Origin: Candidatus Sumerlaeota bacterium
Lineage (GTDB): Bacteria; Sumerlaeota; Sumerlaeia; SLMS01
Assembly (NCBI GenBank): GCA_020850785.1
Contig: JADZDZ010000336.1
Location: forward strand, 1 to 11,304
Length of the DNA: 11,304 nucleotides
Direction: 5' to 3'
The notes under the pieces were generated by a model that had not been told where the DNA came from, did no database searches, and saw nothing but the letters and a program-made list of their open reading frames with translations. The position numbers and the translations under genes are program-made. This document shows, one piece after another, positions 1-7,481 of this stretch (position 1 is the stretch's first letter; the number at the start of each line of letters is the position of its first letter).

Positions 1-834
1 GACATCCCTTTGACGGGGATGCGATTCAGTCCCGAAGTTCCCTTGCTGGGCCGCGTCATGGAGATGGCGTCAAAGCGTGACATGAAGGTGGTGGTGCTGG
101 ATCGGCCAACGCTGCTTCCCGTCCTCATGTGGGAAGGGCCGGTTGCCGATCGCGACGCCATGGGTTCGGAGCATGCGTATTTCCCGCTGCCGACGCTGCC
201 CGGCCTGACCGCCGGCGAATTGGCATCGTTGATCAACGCGGAGTTTGCGCTTCAAACGCGCCTGATTGTGGTTCCCATGGAAAACTGGAACCGGAAAGAT
301 GCGAACGGCCCCTTGGCGGGATCACGGTCAACGGTTGCGTGCCCGGCGGGCGGGGACGCTTCGCTGGCGGCATTTCGCGCGGTTGCGGCACTGCTGAACG
401 GATCGCTGGAGCAGGGTTCCGGTCCGATGACGGCAAGAGCCGGTGCGGACGCGGCGGGTCCATTCCTTGCAATCAATGCAACCGACGGGGAGAAAGCCGC
501 CGCAGTGCGAAAGGCCCTTGAGGAGTTGGATTTGGGAGGCGTTGCCATCGCCGCTGGCGAAACCGCCACGGGCAGTTCGATCATCCTGCGCGGCAAGGAT
601 GGGGAGATGCTCATGCCGGTGGAGTTGAGTTTGCAGATTTACCATGCGCTAAGTCAGGGGAAGTTGAATATTCCGGAAAGTGCGACGAAACTGTTTGGAA
701 GCAGGGTGATCGAGCAGGGACTTGCACGAGGCCTGACGCCCGATCAGATTCGTCGGCGCTGGTCGATCACGCAGGACGCGCGTGACTGGCCGGAACGTCG
801 TGAGAAGTATATCCTCTACCCGGAAGGCCAATGA
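1..834 (+). CDS. DUF1343 / NamZ-like (GH171-like) protein, C-terminal part, 5' end outside window
   Basis: The frame is open to the first base, so this is the last 277 residues of a longer protein; the TTG at 10 and the internal ATGs are not real starts. I recognise the DUF1343 fold, whose characterised members (NamZ, GH171) are exo-beta-N-acetylmuramidases acting on peptidoglycan fragments. Supporting segments are DI-x3-G-x-RF at residues 1-9, VVLDRP at 31-36, WEGPV at 44-48, PLP-x3-GLT-AGELA at 62-75, VVPMENWNR at 90-98, and the family-typical ending RRRW...ERREKYILY at 251-273. Usual family length is about 380-420 residues, so roughly 110-130 N-terminal residues, including any signal peptide, lie upstream. 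Several motifs I expect from the family are altered: the PSPNMP segment and the EGTN-x-S-x-GRGT segment are replaced by Ala/Gly-rich sequence at 113-152, and the RHGMT His is absent. Activity is therefore doubtful. It overlaps the next gene by ATGA, suggesting translational coupling. Family assignment is fairly sure; function is not. Confidence 0.72.
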   Translation, partial: DIPLTGMRFSPEVPLLGRVMEMASKRDMKVVVLDRPTLLPVLMWEGPVADRDAMGSEHAYFPLPTLPGLTAGELASLINAEFALQTRLIVVPMENWNRKDANGPLAGSRSTVACPAGGDASLAAFRAVAALLNGSLEQGSGPMTARAGADAAGPFLAINATDGEKAAAVRKALEELDLGGVAIAAGETATGSSIILRGKDGEMLMPVELSLQIYHALSQGKLNIPESATKLFGSRVIEQGLARGLTPDQIRRRWSITQDARDWPERREKYILYPEGQ

Positions 835-2825
835 CCCGGACCACAGCCGCCATCATCGCAGCACTCTCCGTCGCGCTACTTTGCGCGGTGGGGCTGCTGT
901 TGAAAATGCAGATGGACGCCCGCAAGCCCGGCGTCACGCAGCAAACGATCGTGGCCGGGGGGGAGAAAACCGCCAGCGTGAGCGGTGACGTGGGAGTGCC
1001 GACGGGCATGGACGCGTTCGGCGTGACGGTGTTTGCCGAGGGCACGGGCTACATGGCGCTGACCGATGCCGATGGCCGCTTCGTCGTGAGTGGGCTCAAG
1101 CCCGGCACCTACAAGTTTCGCGCGACGCGGCCGGACCTTGTCAGCGCGGAGATGGAAGAGGTGACCGTCACGAACGCGGACCTTGAGAAGGAACAACCAT
1201 TCCGCGAACTGATTCGCGTGCTGATGGACAGCAACGGCGACAGCGATGCTTCCGAAATCATGCTTTCGACGCTGGGGGCCATTCACGGCCGCGCAACGAT
1301 CAGCGGTTCGGGCGATCAGTCGGGGACAACGGTGCTACTGGAAGGAACGCGCCACCGCACCGTCACCGACGCGGAAGGAAACTACGAAATCATCAATGTG
1401 GAACCGGGAAACTATGACTTGGTTTTCATCCGCAGCGGTTTCGGCCAGATCAGGAAGGGAATCACGATCGTGGCCGGGCAGCCGATGGAAGTTTCGGCGG
1501 TCTCGCTGAGCGCGCGCGAGGACGCCACCGAAGGGGATCGATCAATTTCCGGACGCGTGGAAATTCTGACGTCGGATGGCTCCGCAATGAGCGACCATGG
1601 TGCGGTTCGTGTGACAGTGGAAGGCACCAGCTTCAGCGCGACGCCGGACTCCGAAGGCCGGTTTCAACTGACGGGATTGCCGCCGCGGCTGCTGACGGTG
1701 AGCGCGTCGGCGCCGGGGTACCTGCTTGAGCGGAAGGCCGTCGCGAACCTGCGGGACCAGACGGAGGCGACGGTTGATCTGGTGCTGTTGGAGGACACGA
1801 CGGCCACTGCGGGAACAAGCATCGTGCGCGGGCGGGTGCTGCTCGCCAGCCTTCGCGGCGGAACGCGGGGGACCGGCGGCGTCGCCGTCTCCATAGCGGG
1901 AACCAGCCACATCGCCTTCACCGATGCGTCGGGAAATTATCAGATTGAAAATGTGGAAGCGGGAAGGCACGACCTGATTGCCACTTTCAACGGTTACAAG
2001 ACCGGGGCCATCGAGGGACTGGAAGTCGCAGCGAGCGGTGAAACACCGGCGCCTGATTTGACGCTCGAAGAGGATGTTCCCGCGCCGGTGGTGGTCGCGA
2101 CCAGTCCCGACAACGGGCAGTCGAATGTCACCATCGCGGAACCCACCACCGCCATCATTCAGTTTTCAATGAACATGGATGCGTCATCCGTCATCGCGGC
2201 GATCAATGTTTCGCCGAAGGTTTCCTTCCGGGTGCGCAGCGAAGGGGGGCAGGATGTCTACGCGCTCGACTTCGATGCGGTGCCACCCGGTGATGGCGGC
2301 GTGGCGCTGCGCTACGGCACGCGATACACCGTGACAATCGCCGACACGGCTAGCAGCATGACGGGAGTTCCCATGGAGGAGCCCTACGAATTCTCCTTCA
2401 CGACAGGCTATGCAGAAATCATCGCGACGACTCCGGGCGATAATGCTGCGGGCATCACCATGAATTTCGACCGGCCAATCAGCATCTCCTTCAATGCCCC
2501 GATTGATCCCGATTCCATTTCCCCCGATGACATTGTCTTCAATCCTTCGTTGTCATCGAACCCGAACATCAACATGCGCCGTGATGCGAAGAGCGGTTGG
2601 ACCACGATTTTCGTTTCCGGTTTTGCGCAGCCTGACGTGAAGTACACGATGACCGTGCGCCGCGGCGTGAAGACCGTGACGGGCGATCGCGTGCGCAATC
2701 TCCCCTACCGCATGACGTTCACAACGGCCAAGTGGACGGATCTGGGAACGCTGTACAACGCGGGTGACAATGGCTCGCGGCGCGATGACGCACGTCGCGA
2801 GCGCGAACGCAGCCGACGCCGCTGA
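831..2825 (+). CDS. Membrane-anchored protein with four carboxypeptidase-regulatory-like and two Ig-like (SbsA/Big_5-type) modules
   Basis: This 664-residue protein has an N-terminal hydrophobic segment (about residues 5-25) and no convincing signal-peptidase or lipobox site, so a single-pass anchor with an exported body is likely. Four repeats of the carboxypeptidase regulatory (transthyretin-like) type follow at about 47-115, 150-228, 238-321 and 331-413. Each carries the hallmark T-D-A-x-G-x-[FY]-x-[IV]-x-x-[VL]-x-x-G-x-[YH] or a close variant, for example around TDAEGNYEI, PDSEGRFQL and TDASGNYQI. Two Ig-like modules resembling SbsA/Big_5 lie at about 417-527 and 530-634, each opening with AT-[ST]-P-x-[DN] and ending in the F-[ST]-FTT type. 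The C-terminus (650-664) is an Arg-rich tail. No catalytic residues are visible; a structural, adhesive or scaffolding role is inferred. The ATG overlaps the stop of the DUF1343 gene (ATGA), with a GGAAGG sequence three bases upstream. The next gene follows after six bases in the same frame. Confidence 0.85.
   Translation: MTRTTAAIIAALSVALLCAVGLLLKMQMDARKPGVTQQTIVAGGEKTASVSGDVGVPTGMDAFGVTVFAEGTGYMALTDADGRFVVSGLKPGTYKFRATRPDLVSAEMEEVTVTNADLEKEQPFRELIRVLMDSNGDSDASEIMLSTLGAIHGRATISGSGDQSGTTVLLEGTRHRTVTDAEGNYEIINVEPGNYDLVFIRSGFGQIRKGITIVAGQPMEVSAVSLSAREDATEGDRSISGRVEILTSDGSAMSDHGAVRVTVEGTSFSATPDSEGRFQLTGLPPRLLTVSASAPGYLLERKAVANLRDQTEATVDLVLLEDTTATAGTSIVRGRVLLASLRGGTRGTGGVAVSIAGTSHIAFTDASGNYQIENVEAGRHDLIATFNGYKTGAIEGLEVAASGETPAPDLTLEEDVPAPVVVATSPDNGQSNVTIAEPTTAIIQFSMNMDASSVIAAINVSPKVSFRVRSEGGQDVYALDFDAVPPGDGGVALRYGTRYTVTIADTASSMTGVPMEEPYEFSFTTGYAEIIATTPGDNAAGITMNFDRPISISFNAPIDPDSISPDDIVFNPSLSSNPNINMRRDAKSGWTTIFVSGFAQPDVKYTMTVRRGVKTVTGDRVRNLPYRMTFTTAKWTDLGTLYNAGDNGSRRDDARRERERSRRR
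2773..2802 (+). other. Strong RNA stem-loop near the 3' end of the modular protein gene
   Basis: The arms 2773-2782 and 2793-2802 pair over 10 positions (nine Watson-Crick pairs, one G-T wobble) around a 10-base loop. It sits in codons for the Arg-rich tail, 29 bases before the GTG start of the DUF2961 gene. No T-run follows, so it is not an intrinsic terminator. It could protect or separate transcript segments, or be a by-product of GC-rich Arg codons. Confidence 0.4.
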
Positions 2826-2831
2826 TTCATC

Positions 2832-5774
2832 GTGACGCGAAGCGCACACGGCATCTTTCTCCGCCTTCAAATCCTCCTCGTGGTGCTGTTGCTTGCCGCG
2901 CAAGCGCGGGCCGACGACGATGGCGTCTATACAATCACGACGGCGCTGCGCGAATGGCATGACCTTTCGCTTCTGGCAAAGCCGGCGGAACCGGCGCGCG
3001 GCTACGGCCAGACCTCAAGCTGGGATCGCAACTTTGCGAACTACGATCAGGGGAACTTCCTCCGCGAGGATGGGGAGGAGATGGTCATGCTGGACGTGCG
3101 CGGGCCCGGCGTGCTGACGCGACTGTGGACGGCAGAGCCGATGGGGGTCCTGCGCTTCTATTTCGACGGGGCCGCAGAACCGCAATTGACCTTTCTCTGG
3201 AGTGACCTGCGGCAGGGAAAAGTGGCGCCGTTCACGGAGCCATTCCTTTCAACGCGCGGCGGTGGCTGTGTGTTGCGATTTCCCCTGCCGTTCGAGAAGG
3301 GATTGAAAGTCACGCTGTCGGGCCAGACCTGGTGCCACTGGCAGGCGGACTATCAATACTTCACCGCAGGCACCAAGGTTCAAACTTGGATGCCGGAAAT
3401 GGCGGCGAAGGGTTTTGCGGAAGAACTCGCTGCGGCTGCGAAGGCATGGAGCCACCCCGCAGGGGCCGTCGCGCCGGGAACCGTGACGATTGAGAAGCAA
3501 CTGGCACTGTCGGCGGAGCGGACGACGTTGGCGCTTGATGTTCCCGCGGGGGCGCTGATCACCGAAATCACCTTCGAGCAAGCGAATGGGAAAATGATTC
3601 CCGGTGCGCTGGAATTGGTGTACGGGGATGCGCGCATCCCCTGGCGCGCGCTGGCGGGCGTATGGGAATCAGAGGATGACAGCGAGTCGCTGCTGCAGGG
3701 ACGACGGGGAACGACCTCCTATTTCCGTGTTCCCTTCACAATTCCAACGACGAATCACCTTTCATTTCAATGGAACGCGGCGGCGGCCGGGCAGGGTGAC
3801 GCGGAAGCGCTGGGGATCGTGCGCGTGCGAACGATGGATGGAACCGGCCTGAAATTTCCGCCGCAACTTTTCATCAATCGCTCCGTCCAGAAGGTTGGAG
3901 AGGGAAAATTCTTCTCCGCGCGGGAGGAAGACGCGGCGGGGCGGTTGCTGATTGTCGGCGCGCACGTCTCCATGGCGCTGAAGGCGGATTACATGGAGGG
4001 TGACAACACGATCTTCATCGATGGTGAAAAAATTCCCGCGCTCCACGGCACGGGGTTCGAGGATTTTTTCGACTCCGCATGGTATTTCGAGAAGGGGACA
4101 TTCGCGACGGCCGTGGCTGGCTCGCCGGTGCAGAAGGAGGGCCTGCGCACGTGCGCCGCGCGTGTGGCGCTGTGGCCGGCGGGACTTCCGTTCCACCGCT
4201 CCCTGCAACTGGACTGGGAGGCGGGCGCGCAGAATGAAGCGGGGAAAAGCATTCACGACATCTTCATGGTGGGGCAACGTTTCAGCGACGCGGCCGAACC
4301 GGCGAACAAGGTTGTCCACGTCGCAACGACGGATCACGCAAGAATCGGAATGCGCGAAGCGAACACCGAGGGACTCGGCTATGCGGAATACACGGACCCC
4401 CTTACCGCCGAATCGCAACCGAAGGAAGCGTGGATCGATGTTCACGATGACGTCCTGAGCGGGACGCTTGCGGTGGATGTGGCGGCGGATGGGTTGCAGA
4501 AAATTCTGGTGGCGCTGGACCTTCCATTGGGCTGGAAGGGGACGCTGAGTGGCGCGAACGAGACGAAGGAAGTCTTCGATCTTGGCTGGCCGTGGATTGA
4601 AATCGCGCAGCCGAAAAAGGGGGAGATCAAGTTTGACTGGTCGCTGATTCCGCCGAACAACCTGCAGGGCGGCGACGTGGTCGCGCAACTCCGCGTGGAG
4701 GCAACACTGCCGGGCGGTGCCGTGCAAACCCTGCGGCGGGTGGTGCGCATCACCACGGCCCCGCGCGGCACTGCGGAGGTGGAAATTCCCCGCGATGCGA
4801 TCACGCGTGACGGGGATCGTTACCTGTTTCATCTTCCGGAAAACTTTGAAGGAAAGCCCGGCGATCAGATCGTGCTGGATGCGCAGGTGAACGTGTTCGA
4901 TGGCGCGCGGGATGAATTTGCGAAGCTCGAATTTGATCCGGTGGGGAAAAAGAATCTGAGCGACGGAAGCCTTCCGGAGACCGGGCCTCTCATCGCGAAG
5001 GATGGAGAGACGATGGGCCGCGCGCGGCTGCGTGGCGTGCGCCATTCCATCACCTTTCCCGTGGGGAGGTTTGCAAGCTGGACGGGGCATCCGCGCGAAA
5101 TCCGGATTTCGCTACCGGGACACGCGCTGGATTTGTTGCAAATCCATGGCGCGAAACTGTATCGCCAATATGAACCGCCGAAACCCGAAGGTTGGTCGCG
5201 CCGCGTGCCCCTGGAGGAGGCGGCGCCGGGACAGTATCAGATGCCGCACGCGGCGGTGACGCTGGTGGGGCGCAGCCTGCGCGAGGCGATTCGTCTGGTG
5301 GTCGCAACGCCCCAGGACCAGATCAACCCGGAGCTGCGCCGCGCGGCGTTCCTGGAGAATGTGGAAGCGGGGCCGCTGAAGTGGCGCTTCGCCGACGAGG
5401 CGCGCCGCCCCGCACTGCTGTCGGAATTGCCATCGTTCGTTTTTCCCGCGCGCCGCACGGGCGAGCGCATCGCGATTCACGATTCGCGTTTCGTTGGGAA
5501 GCGGTTCTTCGGAATCCAGTTCGGCTACGATCCCATGAGCGGAATCGTCGGCGTGCGCGACTGCGAGGGACGGCTTGCGGCGGTGGATTCGCTCTACATG
5601 AACAAGCCCGCAACGTTCCCGCAGTTCCTGTGGGTGGCACTCCCCAAGGAGAGCCGCGATGGTTGGATTTATCTGGAGGCGCTGGGATTGCCGCCGGGAA
5701 GCTTCGAGCAGCGAATCTCCATCCAGCGCGTGATGGTCTTCAACGAGGACGATCCCGCGAAATTACTCCCCTGA
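2832..5774 (+). CDS. Secreted DUF2961 (GH172-like) glycoside hydrolase, 980 aa with long C-terminal extension
   Basis: The GTG start at 2832 is chosen because it is directly followed by a clear signal peptide (basic MTRSAHGIFLR, hydrophobic core, probable cleavage after ARA at residue 27) and the only upstream in-frame codons lead to the previous gene's stop. Residues about 55-430 match DUF2961: SSWDRN (62-67), MLDVRGPGVLTRLW (86-99), FYFDG (109-113), YMEGDN (387-392), HGTGFEDFFDSAWYF (405-419). GH172 enzymes of this family act on alpha-fructofuranosides or arabinofuranosides. Their two catalytic Glu residues are recalled as lying 21 residues apart, and here E389 and E410 have exactly that spacing and the expected contexts, so activity is plausible. 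Residues 530-645 look like an Ig-like beta-sandwich. About 650-785 and 800-980 are unassigned, possibly two carbohydrate-binding beta modules. The whole is much longer than simple GH172 enzymes (about 400 residues). Location should be periplasmic or extracellular. Substrate cannot be told from sequence. Confidence 0.87.
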   Translation: MTRSAHGIFLRLQILLVVLLLAAQARADDDGVYTITTALREWHDLSLLAKPAEPARGYGQTSSWDRNFANYDQGNFLREDGEEMVMLDVRGPGVLTRLWTAEPMGVLRFYFDGAAEPQLTFLWSDLRQGKVAPFTEPFLSTRGGGCVLRFPLPFEKGLKVTLSGQTWCHWQADYQYFTAGTKVQTWMPEMAAKGFAEELAAAAKAWSHPAGAVAPGTVTIEKQLALSAERTTLALDVPAGALITEITFEQANGKMIPGALELVYGDARIPWRALAGVWESEDDSESLLQGRRGTTSYFRVPFTIPTTNHLSFQWNAAAAGQGDAEALGIVRVRTMDGTGLKFPPQLFINRSVQKVGEGKFFSAREEDAAGRLLIVGAHVSMALKADYMEGDNTIFIDGEKIPALHGTGFEDFFDSAWYFEKGTFATAVAGSPVQKEGLRTCAARVALWPAGLPFHRSLQLDWEAGAQNEAGKSIHDIFMVGQRFSDAAEPANKVVHVATTDHARIGMREANTEGLGYAEYTDPLTAESQPKEAWIDVHDDVLSGTLAVDVAADGLQKILVALDLPLGWKGTLSGANETKEVFDLGWPWIEIAQPKKGEIKFDWSLIPPNNLQGGDVVAQLRVEATLPGGAVQTLRRVVRITTAPRGTAEVEIPRDAITRDGDRYLFHLPENFEGKPGDQIVLDAQVNVFDGARDEFAKLEFDPVGKKNLSDGSLPETGPLIAKDGETMGRARLRGVRHSITFPVGRFASWTGHPREIRISLPGHALDLLQIHGAKLYRQYEPPKPEGWSRRVPLEEAAPGQYQMPHAAVTLVGRSLREAIRLVVATPQDQINPELRRAAFLENVEAGPLKWRFADEARRPALLSELPSFVFPARRTGERIAIHDSRFVGKRFFGIQFGYDPMSGIVGVRDCEGRLAAVDSLYMNKPATFPQFLWVALPKESRDGWIYLEALGLPPGSFEQRISIQRVMVFNEDDPAKLLP

Positions 5775-5791
5775 TTCGCCGGACTTTTTTT
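5754..5791 (+). terminator. Candidate intrinsic terminator for the DUF2961 gene
   Basis: Arms 5754-5761 and 5775-5782 pair over eight positions with one internal C-C mismatch, around a 13-base loop containing the stop codon. After two bases a run of seven T follows (5785-5791). The loop is large and the stem only moderately stable. The whole element lies over the 3' coding end of the convergent glycosyltransferase gene. No comparable element was seen for termination on the minus strand. Confidence 0.5.
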
Positions 5792-7481
5792 CCGATGAAT
5801 CCCCGCCTTCGCCGGGCATCGGCAGTGCGTATATACGCACCCAGGGGTTGTGGTAGCCGTACACGGGACCGGCGGGAAGGAACTCCGCCAGCAGTTTCCC
5901 TTCGCCCATGATGCGACCGTTCCAGAACTTGTAATCCTTGGGCTTCGTCGCCTTGTTCTCCAGAAAACGGTCAATCGCAAGGCCGCTGACAACGCCGTAC
6001 ACGATGCGATCAGGGTAGGCGCTGCGCTTGTCGTCGTAACCGCTGCGTTTCAGTTCGCTCACCTCGAATTTCGACTCATCAAAATAGCCTGTGTAGCGCG
6101 GCGTCGTGGAAAGAATCAATGCGCCGGGAATGCCGTTGGCATCCATCCAGGCCATGGCCTGCTCCCGCGTGTCCGGCGTGGTGATGCGAAGGGACTGCCA
6201 GGAGAAATACAACGGCGTGGAGAGGATGACGGCGCCGCCCACGACGACCGCCGCCGCGCCCACGCGGGCGGGAACAAAGCGTGCCAGCACGCCCGGCAGG
6301 TACGCCAGCGTCGCCGCCGCGAAGAGGCAAAACGCGGGGAAGATGGGAATGATGTAGCGCGAGAAGAACGGGTAGGGTTTCGCGGGAAGGCACTCCGCGA
6401 TGAACAGGTACCCCAATCCCCACACGAGCGGAATCAGCGCCAGTCGCCGTGCATTCTTCCACAGCAGATACACGCCGGGGATCGCTATCAGGAATACAGG
6501 AAGGGTGATTCCAGGAATCAGCGATCGACGAATGTAGAAGGTGAAGAATGTCTGCAGCGGTGAAACGCCGATTCCGTCATGATGCCCCGTGACCATGTAT
6601 TCCGACTGAAAGAAGAGACCGGAAAAAAATCTCACCAGATCAAAGTAAGTGAAGCAAATCACAAAGAAGGTGAAGAGGAACAGCGCGACGGGAAGCATCA
6701 TGCGCCTGCCCACGAAGGCGCACTTCTGCACAAGGCCGCGCAGGTTGGCAATGGCGGCGCCTTCGCGAATGATGATCGCCCCCGCAACGACAAAAAGACA
6801 CATGATGCCGGGATACTTCGCGGCAAAGGCAAGACCCGCAGTGAGGCCCGCCAGCGCATAGTCCTTCAGCCGTCCGCGCGTGATGATCTTCAAGGAGCAG
6901 ACAAGGTTCATCGTGGTGAAGAGAACGAGCGGAGTGTCTTCCTTGATGTAATGACACAGTGCGATGGGAATCGGCGCGACTGCATAGACGTATGCGGCCA
7001 CAAGTCCCGCTCGCTTGTTGATGATCATCTTTCCCAGACGATAGATGAAGAAGCAGGTGAGCGTGCCCAGAAATCCCATGTACAGGCGGGCGATCCACTT
7101 GTCGAAGGCCATGGCGCCTTCGGGGCCGGCGAAGCGATGTGCAAGGCCGGTGGCGCTGATGATCGCCTCCTTCGCGGGCTCCACCACCTTCAGAAGTAGG
7201 TAGATGGTGTAGTACATGAAGGACGGCTGGCTTTCCCAATGTTGGAAGCGGCGCCCCTCCAGATCGTGGATCACCGTCATCTTCGATTCCTCGTCGGGAA
7301 CGAAGTCATGGGGCAGGCCGACGTCGGCTCCCCACACACGCAAGCCCATGGCGAGGACAAGGATGATGCCCAGCACGAGGCCGCTGACGAGTTTTTTGTC
7401 GAGCAATTGCTTCATCGCGCGGAAGGTTCGCGGCATCGGCGCAGGACGCGCTAGCGGAAAAATGTCAGCCGTCCGGGTCAC
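5763..7481 (-). CDS. GT39/PMT-like integral membrane glycosyltransferase (GT-C fold)
   Basis: This 572-residue polytopic protein resembles the dolichyl-phosphate-mannose mannosyltransferase / ArnT group, which transfers sugars from polyprenyl-phosphate donors on the outer face of the cytoplasmic membrane. A first transmembrane helix at about 33-48 is followed by an external loop with an acidic PDEES motif (62-66), matching the family's Asp-Glu site. Roughly ten more hydrophobic segments lie between 130 and 425. Typical signatures include HYIKEDTPL (177-185), AAKYPG (220-225) and FFSRYIIPIFP (372-382). A soluble C-terminal domain (about 428-555) ends in a hydrophilic EGGDSSEKKSGESGE tail. The GTG at 7481 overlaps the upstream membrane-protein gene by 17 bases; ATGs at 7436 and 7415 (MPRTF and MKQLL) are equally possible starts, and no strong Shine-Dalgarno decides between them. 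It is the last gene of the truB-led cluster. Substrate and acceptor are unknown. Confidence 0.83.
   Translation of the reverse strand: MTRTADIFPLARPAPMPRTFRAMKQLLDKKLVSGLVLGIILVLAMGLRVWGADVGLPHDFVPDEESKMTVIHDLEGRRFQHWESQPSFMYYTIYLLLKVVEPAKEAIISATGLAHRFAGPEGAMAFDKWIARLYMGFLGTLTCFFIYRLGKMIINKRAGLVAAYVYAVAPIPIALCHYIKEDTPLVLFTTMNLVCSLKIITRGRLKDYALAGLTAGLAFAAKYPGIMCLFVVAGAIIIREGAAIANLRGLVQKCAFVGRRMMLPVALFLFTFFVICFTYFDLVRFFSGLFFQSEYMVTGHHDGIGVSPLQTFFTFYIRRSLIPGITLPVFLIAIPGVYLLWKNARRLALIPLVWGLGYLFIAECLPAKPYPFFSRYIIPIFPAFCLFAAATLAYLPGVLARFVPARVGAAAVVVGGAVILSTPLYFSWQSLRITTPDTREQAMAWMDANGIPGALILSTTPRYTGYFDESKFEVSELKRSGYDDKRSAYPDRIVYGVVSGLAIDRFLENKATKPKDYKFWNGRIMGEGKLLAEFLPAGPVYGYHNPWVRIYALPMPGEGGDSSEKKSGESGE

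Noticed and set aside
831..900. Lipoprotein signal in the modular protein (Cys at residue 18)
   Set aside because: The residue before the Cys is Leu, which does not fit a lipobox, and the hydrophobic stretch continues past it; an uncleaved anchor fits better.
2773..2834. Selenocysteine-type recoding at the TGA between the modular and DUF2961 genes
   Set aside because: The hairpin lies before, not after, the TGA, and the downstream frame begins with its own signal peptide.
3762..5090. 442-codon antisense open frame across the DUF2961 gene
   Set aside because: Its product is Arg/His/Pro-rich without domain features, and it lies fully opposite a gene with a clear signal peptide and family motifs. 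Long shadow frames are expected in GC-rich DNA.
5192..5911. Plus-strand 239-codon frame spanning the convergent junction
   Set aside because: Composition is Gly/Ala/Arg-rich and it overlaps the real ends of two recognised genes; no start signal or motif.
6579..7199. Plus-strand 206-codon frame opposite the GT39-like gene
   Set aside because: It is the complement of membrane-helix codons and gives a charged, motif-free product.
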